Assembly (NCBI RefSeq): GCF_028769735.1
Contig: NC_088178.1
Span: forward strand, 27,363,357 to 27,427,356
Reading direction: 5' to 3'
Origin: Zonotrichia leucophrys gambelii
Lineage: Eukaryota > Chordata > Aves > Passeriformes > Passerellidae
DNA: 64,000 bases
The notes beneath the pieces were generated by a model. That model saw only the letters and a program-made list of their open reading frames with translations, did no database searches and was not told the DNA's origin. Position 1 is the stretch's first letter. Each line of letters opens with the position of its first letter. Shown here piece by piece: positions 1-12,400 of the stretch. A program made the translations under genes and the position numbers.

Positions 1-2554
1 GAAACCCCAACTTAGAAAGTGTCTGTGTGTGAAATTCATTTGTTTTTCATTTCTGTTTCCATTGCTCGTGTCCTAGTTTGAATTTTCCCCATTTCAGCAC
101 AGCCATGTTGCAAAAATAAATAACAGCCTCCAAATGCATCCCATGGGACTTGTCCCAAGAAAAATGCTGCAAATGAGCGTGGAGACAAGACATGGCCTGG
201 AGGCAGCCGTGGTTTGCTGCTCGTGCATATCTGCAGAAGTTGGCTGAGGAGCAGTTTAGAATCCTCTGGGGTGAGAATGAGGTGGGGCAGCTGAAAGTGT
301 TGTGGTTCCCACATTTCTTCTGCTCTTGCATTTACAGGAATATGTGGAATTGAGTGTGTAGCTGAACACACAGGGAACAGGAGAAAGAAAAACTGAAGGA
401 AAGGCTGAGCTCCCTTCTGGTAAAACCCGTTCTAGCTTTTAGGAACAGCTCATTACCCACTGTTTACAAACAGCAGCAACATCAATCTACAGCACAAATT
501 ACTCATAGTGAGAAAAAACAAACAAAGAAAAAGCAATCAAAATCCCCAGGTTGCTACTGACACTAAAAATAGGCAAATTCAGACTGAAAGTCCCATCAGG
601 GCAAAGAGCTCCCCTCTGTTCCTGAGTCGTGAGGGACCCTGCACTAAAGAGGGGAAACACAATTTGTCTCCAAAATGTTTTTCTTTGAAAATAGGGTTTC
701 ATTTGAACTAAACATTTCTTCAGGAACTTGTCAGAAACAATTTAATTTCATTGAGAGCTCTTGAGGCTAAGAGATCCTCTGATAATGTCAATCACTTCAT
801 GTCAATATTTTCAGAACGTGCCCTGCATATTTTTATTTCAAGTGATTGTTCCTATTTGCATATTTTTCAGTTCCTTCCAGAAATGTTTAGAATTAAGATT
901 GGAAAATAAGGATAAGATTCATTCATTTGATCCAACGGAAATAATTTAGTTGACACATAATTCCTTTCTATTTTTAATGAAAGAGCAGAATTTATTGCAA
1001 CCCTGATAACAGACTCAAAACCTATGGAAAAATATTTGCTTTAACAGCAATATATATTACCAGGAAGCCTTGAAATTAATGGTTTGTTCTAAAAACCATT
1101 TTATATTAAGTATGTTTGCATTCAGAGTGTTGGCTGGATCATTATGGCTCTGCTTTAGGAATGAAAACAAGTTTTGAAATAACAGTTTTAATGAAATAAT
1201 AATTAAGGGGGTTTTTTTTCCAAGCTGTAGCAGAAAGCAGAGCTCCCAAACACCCTTTAAAGTGTGAGATGTTCTGAACTCTGCAGCCAAAGCCATGGGG
1301 AACGTGGGGAAAACTCCTCCATGTGCTGTTGATTTGCACAAGGCTTGGTTGGGCTCGACATTTAGGATTTGGCAGAGCCCATGGGGAGCAGGGTGTGCCC
1401 AGCCTGGGCAGGGCTGCAGCTGCTTCAGGGAGATGCTGCACATCCCCAGCAGGATCAGCCCGGGATGCGGGTCCTGCCTCTGCCACCCCTTCCCTAGCCT
1501 CAAATAAAATCCTATTTTTCAGGCTCTCAGAATGCTCGTTACTATAGCACAACAACAGAATGTACAGAAGCTCAGCATCTTCCAAAAGATGACCTTCATG
1601 CGATGTCATATTTCCATTTCCAATAGTAAAATGAGGAGATGGAAACATTTTCTTGTTCCTTGCTCTCTCCCATCAGGTTAGATTATTGTCTATCTCATGC
1701 TAGCTGTCAGGAATCCAATCTCCATCTATGTCTGCAACTCAATTATATTATTTTTAGTCTTTATCTATTAGAAAAATATAGCAGAAGAGGGAAGAATTAC
1801 ATATTTGGATCATCAGCACATTGGGATGATTCATAGCAAGGAAAGAGTTGGGCCATTTCATGACCCTTTCTATCACTTAGTAGCTAAAATTCATAGTCTG
1901 TAAAATGTTTTCAATATCTTACATCTTTAAATACAAGTATTTCCTTTCAGAAAGATTTTTTTTAAAAAAATGTTACATTAGTTTTTTGTTTCTTTACACT
2001 CTAGGAAATCCAAATTTAGAATTTTGGTGCCATATTGAAAAAAGAAGAAGAAAAAAAAGTCTAAAACCAAAAAGTGAAAGCACATCAGCCCATTTTGCCT
2101 TTCATTTGGGGTAGAAATGCAAGCTTTTAAAGCACAAATAGTAATCAGAGCTCAACTTTTCACTTTTAATGAGTATAGATTCCACAGCCAAAGAGTAAAA
2201 TAAGAGAATAGTCCCTTGTGCCCTTTTAGAAGTTTGAAGTTTACAGTCTTTTTCTCTTTTTATTGCAGGAAACCAAGAATCTGTTTATTATCTGTTTATT
2301 ATAAAGCAAAAACACTTTCAAATGAAATGTCTTTGAATTAGAAAATACTAAACCTCAAGTTAAATTGGGAGAATTTGAGTGCACCGTTGAACTCCTGCCT
2401 TCTGTTAGCAGAACACAGGAATTTCTGAAATCTGAAGGGAAATTGCTATAGGAGCAACTGTATTAGTAGTAAACTGCTCATTCCTTAGGAGATATGATAT
2501 TCCTGAATATTGGACTCCAGTATTCAGAGGATCAGAAATCATCAGAAATGATCC
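1..2554. other. Intergenic DNA, nothing recognised
   Basis: I see no gene in this stretch. The open frames on both strands are short, overlap each other and show no recognisable domain. The base composition is ordinary AT-rich vertebrate intergenic sequence, with a mildly GC-richer patch around 1290-1510. No repeat family is recognisable by eye. Confidence 0.6.
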
Positions 2555-2622
2555 AACAAATCAGAATGATTTGGTTGGAAGGGACCTTAAATATCATCTC
2601 ATTGCCCTTTTGCAGGAATATT
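2555..2622 (-). mobile_element. CR1 LINE 3'-end fragment
   Basis: The sequence around 2570-2610 reads as the reverse complement of the well-known CR1 3' tail: a 'ggttggaagggacctta' segment followed by 'aatatcatctcattgcc'. In CR1 copies this segment abuts the short tail repeat, which here has decayed to 'aatcagaatga'. Only about 70 bases are left. It is a dead, 5'-truncated copy in minus orientation, typical of bird genomes. Confidence 0.75.
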
Positions 2623-5600
2623 TTATTTGCTTCAAGCCCTTGGGTTTGGTGTTTCAGGAGGGAAAGGTGCTTGTCCACAAGCAAATTAGTTGTGGCAACT
2701 CAGTTTTTGAGGTTTTTGGATAAAGGCTTAATTCATTTTTCAGACAATCCCTTCAGTGGTCAGTTCAGAAAGGTCCCAACACCATGCACAAGGGTTACTG
2801 GAAAATACTTAGCATCATCTTGGTTCTGCCCATTTCCAGGGAAGTGTTGAGTCTCACTGGTATTGCAGTGAAATTCTGTCTGCTTTCGAGCCCTTCCTGA
2901 AAGTGTCACATTAATCATATCAAGCTATCATATCAAATACTTCAAACTGAGAAAAAAGTGTCTTTCTGGAGAACAGTGAGACTCTGCAGAAAGGCACAAA
3001 TCTTTGCATTTGAAAGAATGCTGTTAATAACTCACACTCTTCCAAGAAACAAAACACTTCAGTGCCTGCTGGATTTTGTTGTTTAATCAGTGGAGTGTCT
3101 GTATGGGTTAAGCTTCCCAGCTAAATTATGATCTGTAATTAAGCTAAGAAATGCCAGCCAAAGCCCCCAGTTTGTGTTGAGGGATACCTGGGATCTGCAG
3201 CAGAGGAAGAATACACTTTATGTGGGGCTGGCTCATGGAGTATTTTGCATTTAGCATAAACAGCCTTCTGGCTACATTGTTGTATAGATTCCTAATCTCC
3301 TTTAATTCAATTTCCTTTCCTCCTGTGGGCAGCTATAGCACCTTTTGCAGCAGCTGAAGGGCTGTAAATCCTGCACTCAGCTCCTCCTTTCCTGGGGCTG
3401 GAGGAGGGCTCAGATCTGGGAGCAGCACAAGGGCTGCTGTGACCCAGGCTGAAGAGTTAATCTGATGAAAACTTGAGCACGGCCTCGACTGAGCTCTGCA
3501 CTCGCTGTGCTGTGGAGCCAGGGCAGGCCCAAGCCAATGAGAGTATTCTGGCATCAGCTGCTGGAGGTTACAAGAACCTTATGTATCATTTTATGTATTT
3601 TCTTTTCATGTGTCTCTAATCAATTCCAGTGGCGAGGCCTGTGTTTTGGTTCGTACAGCCAAGCCAGGCAATGGACTTGGCTCCATTTTCAAACCTCTTG
3701 GCTTGCTAAATGTCAGAGCCTGAGCTGGGCTCCTCTTTGTACTCCCATCACATACAACTGGCCCGAGTTATGTGTGTTCCCTGAGAGCACAAGCACGGCC
3801 CAGAATACAAATCAAACCTACTTGGGAGCCAAACACAGAGGTCAGCGAAGCAAATATTTGTGTCTCCCCAAACTACCTTTCCTGCCTCCTGGCACAGCCA
3901 GCAAGGCCCTGGCTGCACAGCCCTCCTCAGTCCCATGTGCCAAGAGCTGAAAATGAAATAGAGTAATAATACAAAGAGTGTAAATGCATCAACAGTCTCT
4001 GATCAAGTTCCCCAGTGACTTACTAGATTCTTGCACCTAAGAGAAAACATAAATTCTCTGGAAGAGGGACGCACTGGAGGTTTTGGGCTTGCTGCTTTTT
4101 GCTGATGGTTTCTTCAGAGTGTTCATTATCTTAAATAAAGTGGTGGAGAATAAAGACTGCTGCATACAAAAGTGATCAGTCCACCATGAGGCATTTAAAT
4201 CCCCAGTACTAGCTAGGAAACACTGAGGCAGCACACAAAATAATATTAAATATATTATCTTTAGAATACTCTTACAGGCTTTGACTGAAGAGACTGACAG
4301 ATGCAATTTTGCAAGAGTTTTATTGGACTGTGGTCAGAGATGCTGTTCCAGTTGCAGCTGAACTGAGTCAGGAAACTATCAATCTCAAGATGAGCTAGCT
4401 CAAAAAAAAAAACCAAAAAAAAAGAAAGAAAAAAAGCCCAAACAAATAACCAAGTAAAAAGTACTTAAGCTAAGCTGGGTCCCTCTGTCGGAGCCAGATT
4501 TGGGAGTGTCCACAGATGTGGTTATGAGGCTCATGGAAAAGGGTGGTAACCCCTAATGGGGGGCAGTGGATACACAGCTGTGGGCAGGCTGGAGGTGAAA
4601 ACGTCTTAACCTGGCTCAGCTGCTGCTGGAACAGCCCTGGCTGTGCCCTTATTTACACAACACTGGGATTTCTTAAGAGAGGAATTCTTAGATGGAAGAG
4701 CGAGCTGCTGTCCAAGTTCACAGTGGGATGTGCTACATCCCAAAATCTATCCATAAATATACATCCCCCAAACGTGTGTCTGAAGTGAACATTGAGTCCT
4801 TCAGAGCACCAGCACATAATACTGGCTGCAATCCCTCCCATAGCCATGGTGGTTGGAGCACGGGATGTTCCAGAGAGCACATTTTGCTGCAGGAGCCTCA
4901 GCTGTAGATCTTGAGCAGAGAGAGGCTTCTATTAAATGCATCTGTACTTGTGTGTGTTTGGTCTGTATCAGATTCTCCTTAGGTTACTTAAACTGCTTCC
5001 AGATTAAGCTCTCCTATGCCCCCACTGCTCCATGATATTCTTAACCCTCTCCTGCCCTGCCACCCATCCATCAGGATGAGCTCTGAGCCCAGCCTGTGCC
5101 TGGTGGGAAGGATTAATTGTTACGTGTTACCCGGGCTGCAGAGGAGGCTCCAGCAGCCTCTCCAAACACGGGAGGGACGCAGGGCTGTGCTCTGCTAAAG
5201 GTCACGGTGAGCTCACGCCACAGAAGGGCTTTTGGGCAGGACCCTCACTGGGTGGAGGGAGCTGCCTGAGTGTTCCAGGCTGGCCTGGCGGGAGGGGAAA
5301 GCCTGACCACACCAAAGGGATGAGGGGTGTGGGGAGAAATTGGATATGAGGGCTCCAAGCCTTGGGTTGGTCTAGATTTGATGAAAAGAGATGGAAAGAT
5401 GTGGTTTACCACATGTAATACCTTTGTTTCAATTTGTGCCCCCAGAGCAGCTGAGAAGCTGTGACGGGATAATGACGACACCAACTGTGCTTTATCCTTT
5501 AGGGGCCTTTTGTCCCATGCACTCTCAGCCTCTGCTGCACTGCAGGATCCCAGTGTCTGTGGTTGTGTGGATCACAGAGACCCTGTAGCAATCAGCCCTG

Positions 5601-6789
5601 GCCCACTCCTGCAAGTCCCAAACAGGAGGGGGCTGCCTGCCAGGCCCTGGGTCTGCCACATGGAGCTCCAGGCTTGGCTGAGTTCTGCTGTGTCCAGGAG
5701 AAGGTGGGAAGGGAAAATCCAGCATCACACTGCCCAGCTGTCCTTCAGGCATCTCCCTTTGGCTGCTGAGCTGCATTCAGCACCCTTCAGGAAGGAAGCT
5801 GGGCAGCACTGGGACGGTATCTTCAGGTGCAGCCATTGGCATTGTGTCCAGAGCTCAGCAGGTCTCTACATTTTACAACATTTGGCATCTGTGCAGTCTT
5901 ATAAGCCTACATCCCCTCCATGGTGCAGTGGTCCTCTGGTATCCTCCTCATGTTTAGGAAAGGGCAGTCTGTCTGTGAGACAAAAATCTGCGAGTCTCCA
6001 AGTTTATTTTTTACTGGTATGAACCTCCGTGGCATCAATTACTTTTTCAGAAGGAGTGTTTCACACTGCTGGAATGTGTCTCCGGAGAAGAGTGAAAATC
6101 AGATTCAAATTTTATATTCGCCCAAAGTTTTGAAGATGAAGGTTGTGGATTTAGGGTTGGTCTGGTACTGAAGATCGTGGATGCCCTGTAGAAGACCTCA
6201 CTCTTCCTGCCCTCTTAGCCCCAGCAGTCTGGGATTTTGTGCTCACCCAGCACAAAGTGCAGGTGCATTTTTTAATAAATAATCCCAGATAGTTTTGGTG
6301 ATCTTGGAATCTTCCTTTGGTGATTCTTAGAAAAACTTGTGTCCTTCAAACCTGCTGCACTACAGGACTTCCCTGGCACTGCTGGGCAGGACCAGGGACC
6401 AGAGCCTGCAGGGCCAGAGAGTGAATCACCCTGCTCCTGCTCCGGGGCTGTGGGACCTGCTGGACCCCGTGCTTGGGAAAAGCAAACTATCAGGATAAAG
6501 CAGAGGCAGTTTCTTTTCTCTGCAGGGTGTCAAATGTATGTAGTTCTTGGCAGAAGTTTTCCCAGTGACCTTAGCCTAGTGATATAAATTTTAATTGCAA
6601 CTTTAAATGACGCTGGGACCAGATGGGCGAAGACTAAAGGAACACTGTTAGCTCTGCCCACCCCCTCTCTGTCAGAGCTTTGCTTGGAGAGTGTGGAGAA
6701 AGGCTTTGGGAGAGGCCTTAGGTCAGGAGCACTTGGTTTAGGGGTAGCAGGAGAGCAGGAATACATGTTATTCCCATCACTTTGTTTGT
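2623..6789. other. Intergenic DNA with an A-rich tract
   Basis: No gene is supported. An A-rich simple tract lies at about 4399-4436. The sequence around 3100-3180 is AT-rich with homeodomain-like TAAT cores. The part from about 5050 to 5900 is GC-richer and carries overlapping open frames on several frames, which is what GC-rich noncoding DNA produces. Nothing resembling a splice-flanked exon of a known protein was seen. Confidence 0.55.
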
Positions 6790-7042
6790 ATGTGGTTGAG
6801 AAAATGGCCTCAAGTTGCATCAGGGGAGGTTTAGATTGGGTATTAGGAAAAGTTTCTCCGCTTTTAGTGTGGTCAGGCATTGGAACAGGCTGCCCAGGGG
6901 CATGGTGGAATCAACATCCCTGGAAATGTTCAAAAAACATGGGGATGTGGCATTTGGGGACATGGTCTAGTGGTGCTGGGTTAATGGTTAGATTTGATGA
7001 TCTTAGAGAGCTTTCCCAACCTCAGTGGCTCCGTGATCCTGC
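6790..7042 (+). mobile_element. CR1 LINE 3'-end fragment
   Basis: This is a plus-strand CR1 3' region. It shows in order 'atggcctcaagttgcatcag', 'ggaggtttagattgggtatt', 'gcattggaacaggctgccca', a 'catccctggaaatgtt' segment, and the end block 'tttgatgatcttagagagct' followed by 'ccaacctcagtggctccgtg'. It is truncated at the 5' side and has no reverse-transcriptase frame. The 218-residue open frame that starts upstream and crosses it is not a gene. Confidence 0.85.
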
Positions 7043-8058
7043 GCCCAGCTCCAGCGCTGGGGCTGAGGGACGTGTTTGCCGCTGCCCCAAAGGACAAACT
7101 GGGCTGTTCTGCCATGCCACAATGCCATTTTCCAGAGACACAGGAGAGGCCCTCTCCGTGCTGGTTAGCTGCTTTCTGGGAGTAGCTGCTTCCAAGGAAA
7201 ATGAAAGATTAGGAGCTCTGGGAGAAGTTGTGGAGCATCTAACGGGGTGGCGAGCAATTAATCCATGGCATGGTTCTCCCTTTGTTAGCATTTGTGAGGC
7301 AGGAGGCTTTCCTATCCAATGGCACGTTTTGAAGGAATGAGTAGTTTTTATTTCATACCTAAAATTTAATGGTGGTTGTAGCTAATTTCACACAGCAAAT
7401 TAGACAAAATACTTGAGCTACTTCCACTGTCTGAATTCAACAACAAATGGAAATAGCTTTAGGAGGGTAACTTGAGAGGGTTAAATGTGTCTCACCGGTG
7501 CACTCAGTTTGACAGGCTGATGCACTTTGTCTAGATGATAGATATGAAAAACTAATATCTCAGTTTTCAGAGGGGGTTCTGAAACCTGAAATCAAAACCA
7601 GATGTGCAGCAAAAAAGAGCAGCGTATATTACAAAGTGTTGTGAAATAGCCCAAGGGAGGCAAGTAAGCAAAAACAGCCCTGTTCCTTAGCAACCTGCAA
7701 AACAAAACAAGTAACAGCTTGGTTGGCATCTGACGGGGCAGGTTTTGGTCTTTGCAGTGGAAAAGAAGACTGGAGAAAATGTGGAATAATTCTGGAATTT
7801 TTAGTGACCCGGAAACACCTCTGTTTTCACCAGGCTGGGTACCTGATTTCTCTCCCTCCCTGGACCTCCTGCCTGTAAATGCACAGCGGCTGAGAAATGT
7901 GGGTCAGCTCTTCTTGTCTTCCTGTCCTGCTGTGGATCATGGGTTTTCCCTTCCTCCCTGCTTTCCCTCTTTCTAAAGTCAATCACACCCATGGAAAGAG
8001 GGTGCAAAATGGAAGTATCAGCTACCAAATCAGAATTTTGAAGGTTTGGCACAGCTCT
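7043..8058. other. Intergenic DNA, nothing recognised
   Basis: There is no supported gene or repeat in this stretch. Short open frames on both strands lack domain signatures and splice sites. Confidence 0.55.
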
Positions 8059-8198
8059 AAATCATGGAATCCCTGAATGGTTTGGGTTGGAAGGGGCCTT
8101 AAAGCTCATCCAGTTCCAACCCCATGCCATGGGTAGGGATAGTGGGATAGTTGCCTTTTGGGCAACCTTCTACTAGACCAGGTTGCCCAAATGTGGAG
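8059..8198 (-). mobile_element. CR1 LINE 3'-end fragment
   Basis: A minus-orientation CR1 3' end. It reads 'aatcatggaatccctgaatg', then 'gtttgggttggaaggggcct', 'aaagctcatccagttccaac', 'cccatgccatgggtagggat', and finally 'gaccaggttgcccaaa'. The order and spacing match the reverse complement of the CR1 tail. About 140 bases remain, with no coding part. Confidence 0.88.
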
Positions 8199-9289
8199 GA
8201 ATATGGGATATGTGTGTGGGACTGGAAAGAACTGTTCAGTAAGTAAAAAGTTAAATACATAATTAACAATTTATAAAAGAGCATTTAAATCAGTTTCTGG
8301 AAATGGTGCTCCTTTTTTACTTTGAGTTCATTTGGTTCTTACTTAAACTAGTGCATTCTCTCAGCCCCACAAATGAAAAATTCAGAGCTCTCATCCCAAA
8401 ATGTTCTTAGCTACATTTTAAAATTCAGTTCTGAAAGCAAGAGAAGCCTTTGCTCACTTGAATGGCTGTGATGATGTTCACTGGAAAGCCCTACTGGCAC
8501 AGTTGCCTCCATCTAGAGAGTGGGAAATTCATCCCTCTGAGCAGCAGCTGGGCTGCCAGATGTGTGATGGCATTGGGCTTCCACCTTGAACCTGTCCATG
8601 TGGGGAACAACCTTATTCTGCACTACAGTGTCCATCATAGCCAATTGCCAAGACAGATCTCCTGGCACTGCAGCCCGGGCCAATTCTTTCTGAGAAAATC
8701 CTGCCTCGTGTAGGAAGTCATGGGGTGTTCCTGTAACCAGCCCGACTCCGGGACCGACGGCTGGAAGCGAAACCACAGCGTGCCCTGAGGTTTGTAATCA
8801 AACTGTGAGAGGTTGTCTTTGTGATGGAGAGGGAAGGTGGGTGGATTTGGCTTGCCTCAGTTATTTTTAGAGAGGTGGAAGCTTCCAGGCAGCCAGGTTT
8901 CATGCTTTGAGGGTTTTGTTTGGTTTGGTTTGTTGGGATTTTAAAATTTAGTTTTAATTTTAACAGAATAAATTTCTTCTTGAAAATGCTGTTTTGGCAC
9001 CAAAATCAGAACTTTGGGGGAAGTTGATCTTGATGAAGTTTTCAACGGAAACACTGATACTACTTGAGATTGAGAAAGCAACTTTCATTTTGACTCCATG
9101 TTTCAGAATTCAACTCTTTTCAGCTTCTAAAAATTACTACGATATTAAACATTAATTATAGATATGAATGGTTTGACATTATCAGACAGAACTTCTTAAT
9201 GAACTAATTTTGATCCTTTCACTAAAAATAACTCAGAGTTTCCATCCTGCAAAATATTTGATTATTTTCCTTTTCTCTCTGGTTACAAG
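8199..9289. other. Intergenic DNA with a small CpG patch
   Basis: No gene is supported. A short CpG-containing patch lies at about 8738-8782, and T/G-rich low-complexity sequence lies at about 8905-8960. Nothing else is recognised. Confidence 0.5.
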
Positions 9290-9497
9290 AAAAGCCTACA
9301 AGAAAGATGGAGACAGTGTATTTGCAAGAGCTTTGTAATGGCAGGACAAGGGGGAATGGCTTCCCACTGACAGGGTTGGATGGGATTTTGGGGAAAAAAT
9401 CCATCCCTGCGAGGGTGGGGAGGCCCTGGCACAGGGTGCCCAGAGAAGCTGTGGCTGCCCCATCCCTGAAAGTGTCCAAGGCCAGGTTGGACAGGAA
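9290..9497 (+). mobile_element. CR1 LINE 3'-region fragment
   Basis: A plus-strand CR1 piece. It shows 'gcaggacaagggggaatggc', then 'gggtggggaggccctggcac', 'gggtgcccagagaagctgtg', 'gctgccccatccctgaaagt' and 'gtccaaggccaggttggac'. The terminal segment with the tail repeat is missing, so the copy is truncated at both ends. The upstream part (about 9290-9335) fits the older CR1 3' UTR only loosely. Confidence 0.85.
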
Positions 9498-12400
9498 GTC
9501 TGACTTCCAAGTGGAAGCTGTCCCCTGATGATTTTGGAGGTTTTCTGACTCCTTGTTTACCAGTCTACTTGTTTTGCTGATTGCATCCAAACTCAAAGTA
9601 AGGAGAGCAGTAAAAGCTGTAAGTGCAACCCAGGTCAATTGTGGCCACTCAGGCAGTGCAGGTGCTGCTGCTGTACATTCCTTTTTCTAACTGTGGAGAC
9701 AAATGTGGGCATGTGAACCATTACCAGTGCCTGAGATCCACAGTGTTTAATAACTTAAAACCATTCTTTTCAAATGGCAAAGGCTTTTACATTGACTTGC
9801 ATTGGCCAACAGAGTCCATTAGTGTCTGAGTAAGTGGTAATTAGTGGTAGGAGTTGCAGTCATTAGTGTGTCTTACCCCTCTCTGTAAATCACAGCTGGC
9901 AACTGTGGGATTCTTCAGCAGCACGTGGGGCAAGAAGGACAGGGCTCCATGGGAACCTTTGGGAAGTGGCTGTTCCCGGTGGACTTTTTGCAGGGTTGGA
10001 ATTGAGGAACCCATCTGTGGTGAGCAGCTCATTACAGAAAATGTGTTTTGAGGAACTAGGAAACTTCAGAAGAGGGAATGCTTGGGGGGAGATGGCAAAT
10101 CTAGAAGTTATGGGATATCCATGGCTCTTCTTTGGTGTCCAAGATGCTCTGAATTCACTGCAACCTTGCCTGTCTAATCATCAATTTTCTCTCAAGGCAG
10201 CTTTGTCTAAACAAAACATTAACATGCACTTTTTATACAATGGGACCCTGTAATATTTGTAACTAAGTCATGAAAAATCAGGCAAGGAGATGCTCAAGGC
10301 TGTTGTGCATTGGTTGTGCTCTTGCCACTCCTATTTGAGTAGAAGATTTGTCAGAGTGGAAGGCTTAAACATGTGGTGATTGGTTTTCTTATCCTGCATT
10401 TGAAAACAAAATATTTCTGTCCTTAAAAACCCTGTGCAAGGGATGGCAACTCCAGGCACTCTGTGATGCCAGTAACTGCCTGCACTTCATTCTGGAGAAC
10501 TTCAGCATCTTTGGTGATACAGCGCTATCACTGATCCTTCCAAGAAAGATGAGCCAAGAGATAACCAGCCCTCGTGACTCACTGCACCATTATTTATCAG
10601 ATTAAACTCCCCAGAGCCGGGTTTGGTGCTTCTCATACCTGTCCCATCTGTGAGAATGCACAGAGATGGACAGATGAGAAACTTGCAGTCACTTTGCAGC
10701 TGTGTTTTGTCACAGGATGAAAGTGTGCGAGATGCAGATCAGATACAGCTGCTGAAAAACAAACTGAAACAAAGAGTCTCACAAAGAGGAGGGCTGCAGC
10801 CAGAGTTCATAAAAGGGCTCTATATGCTTTCCCTTGCAATAAGCCTTTATTCTCCCTGGCTGGCCCTTTTAGTAATGGTAAGAGAAAAACTGACATCTCT
10901 TTTCAATGGGAAAGAAGAACATTTATTTTATTCCTAACGGTTTTAACAAACCCCTCCATGATGAATTATATATTTATTGTAACTGCATGCTCCAGAGCCA
11001 CTAATTCCTGCAGTCTCTTTCCAGCTGAAAGCTCCAATGAAAGACTTCCCCAGACAAAGGCCAGAGGATTTGAGCCACGGGTTTTGTAGTTAGGTTAATT
11101 CAGTTACTCTGGATTCTCTGGAGTGGAGATTTCACAGGCCAGATGAGTTAAGAGTATTGTAAATGTAGTTATAAAATATTTTAAAAATAGTAATTGTGGG
11201 GCCATGTGCCTCAGCTTCCACTAGCTTCCTTCCTTGACTTTTATTTTCTCAGTCCTCCCCCCAGATATGGCTTATCCTCTCTTTCAGTCTCCTTTCTTCA
11301 CACAGCACTGGAAATTACATCTGAAAATGCAGCCATGCAAGATTCTGAGGATAAAGGTACATGTCCATGGAGGATAGGAGGAAAACAGGCTTCCAGCTGT
11401 GAGCAAGGAGCCTGACTCCAGCTGATCTAGTCTTGTTTTGTGCTGGGAAAGAAGACCTCATAAATAAAATTTCACTGGAGAAGGACCTGACACTCTTCTG
11501 CGGCTAATGGAAACATCTTACAAGACTCTGAATATAGGCCAAGTATGTGGGTCAGTAGAGAAACTACTATTTATATTTGGACCTGCCTATGAATACAGTA
11601 AAACATCCAGCTGTTGAAAACACTAGGAGAAGTTGCAGGAAAGATTTTTTTTTTTAGGTATAAAATGCCAAAGACTTTGTCAGGTGATGTTGCTGTTAGA
11701 ACTGCAACTTTCCTTTCATCCCCCTGTGAATTCAGTGGGCAGCTTCTTGAAAGAAGAAGCTTTGGCAAGGTTATCTTCAATCTGGTGAGTCAAAAGGATC
11801 TGCTCCCTGAGTGAAAATCGTGCTAAGCCACAGCACAAAACTGAGATGGGAAATAACAGACACCAAAAGTGAATATTGCTGTGGAGATTTAAATATTTCT
11901 ATTGACTTTTGAATTGTAAGAATTATCTCTCTCTGCGTGCTGGCTTGTCAAATCCACTTCTGTTTGGGAAAGTTCCCAAATGTAGGTTAGAGAATCTCAG
12001 GAATTTTCTGAGTTTGACCATGAGTGCTGCAGGTGAGATGTGGCCACTGCAAACCCAGAGATTTTGAAAGCCTGAGTTCCCTACCCATACAACATTCATT
12101 GTACATTATTCTAGCCTTGTAAAGAACATCTGTTGTGGAATTTAGGATGTGAGGCATCCCTTATAAAAAGGGAGAAGGGGGAAGAGGTTGCAGGAGTCAC
12201 TGATGCTGTGAAAAGGGTGATCATTATAATTTCACAATGAGTGTTTTGGGAACTCTAGGGCTGAGCTCCATTTTGGAACAGGTTCATCAGTGGGAGTTTT
12301 CTGTTGGTGGGGTGTACTTGGATTTCCATCAGAGCTGTGGGGTCTTTCTCGTTCCTTATTATAAAAATGTATCACAATCTGTTCTCCACTACATCCACTG

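Noticed and set aside
6684..7340. 218-residue plus-strand open frame
   Set aside because: It runs through a CR1 3' fragment and unrelated flanks. CR1 3' regions are noncoding, and no reverse-transcriptase motif is present.
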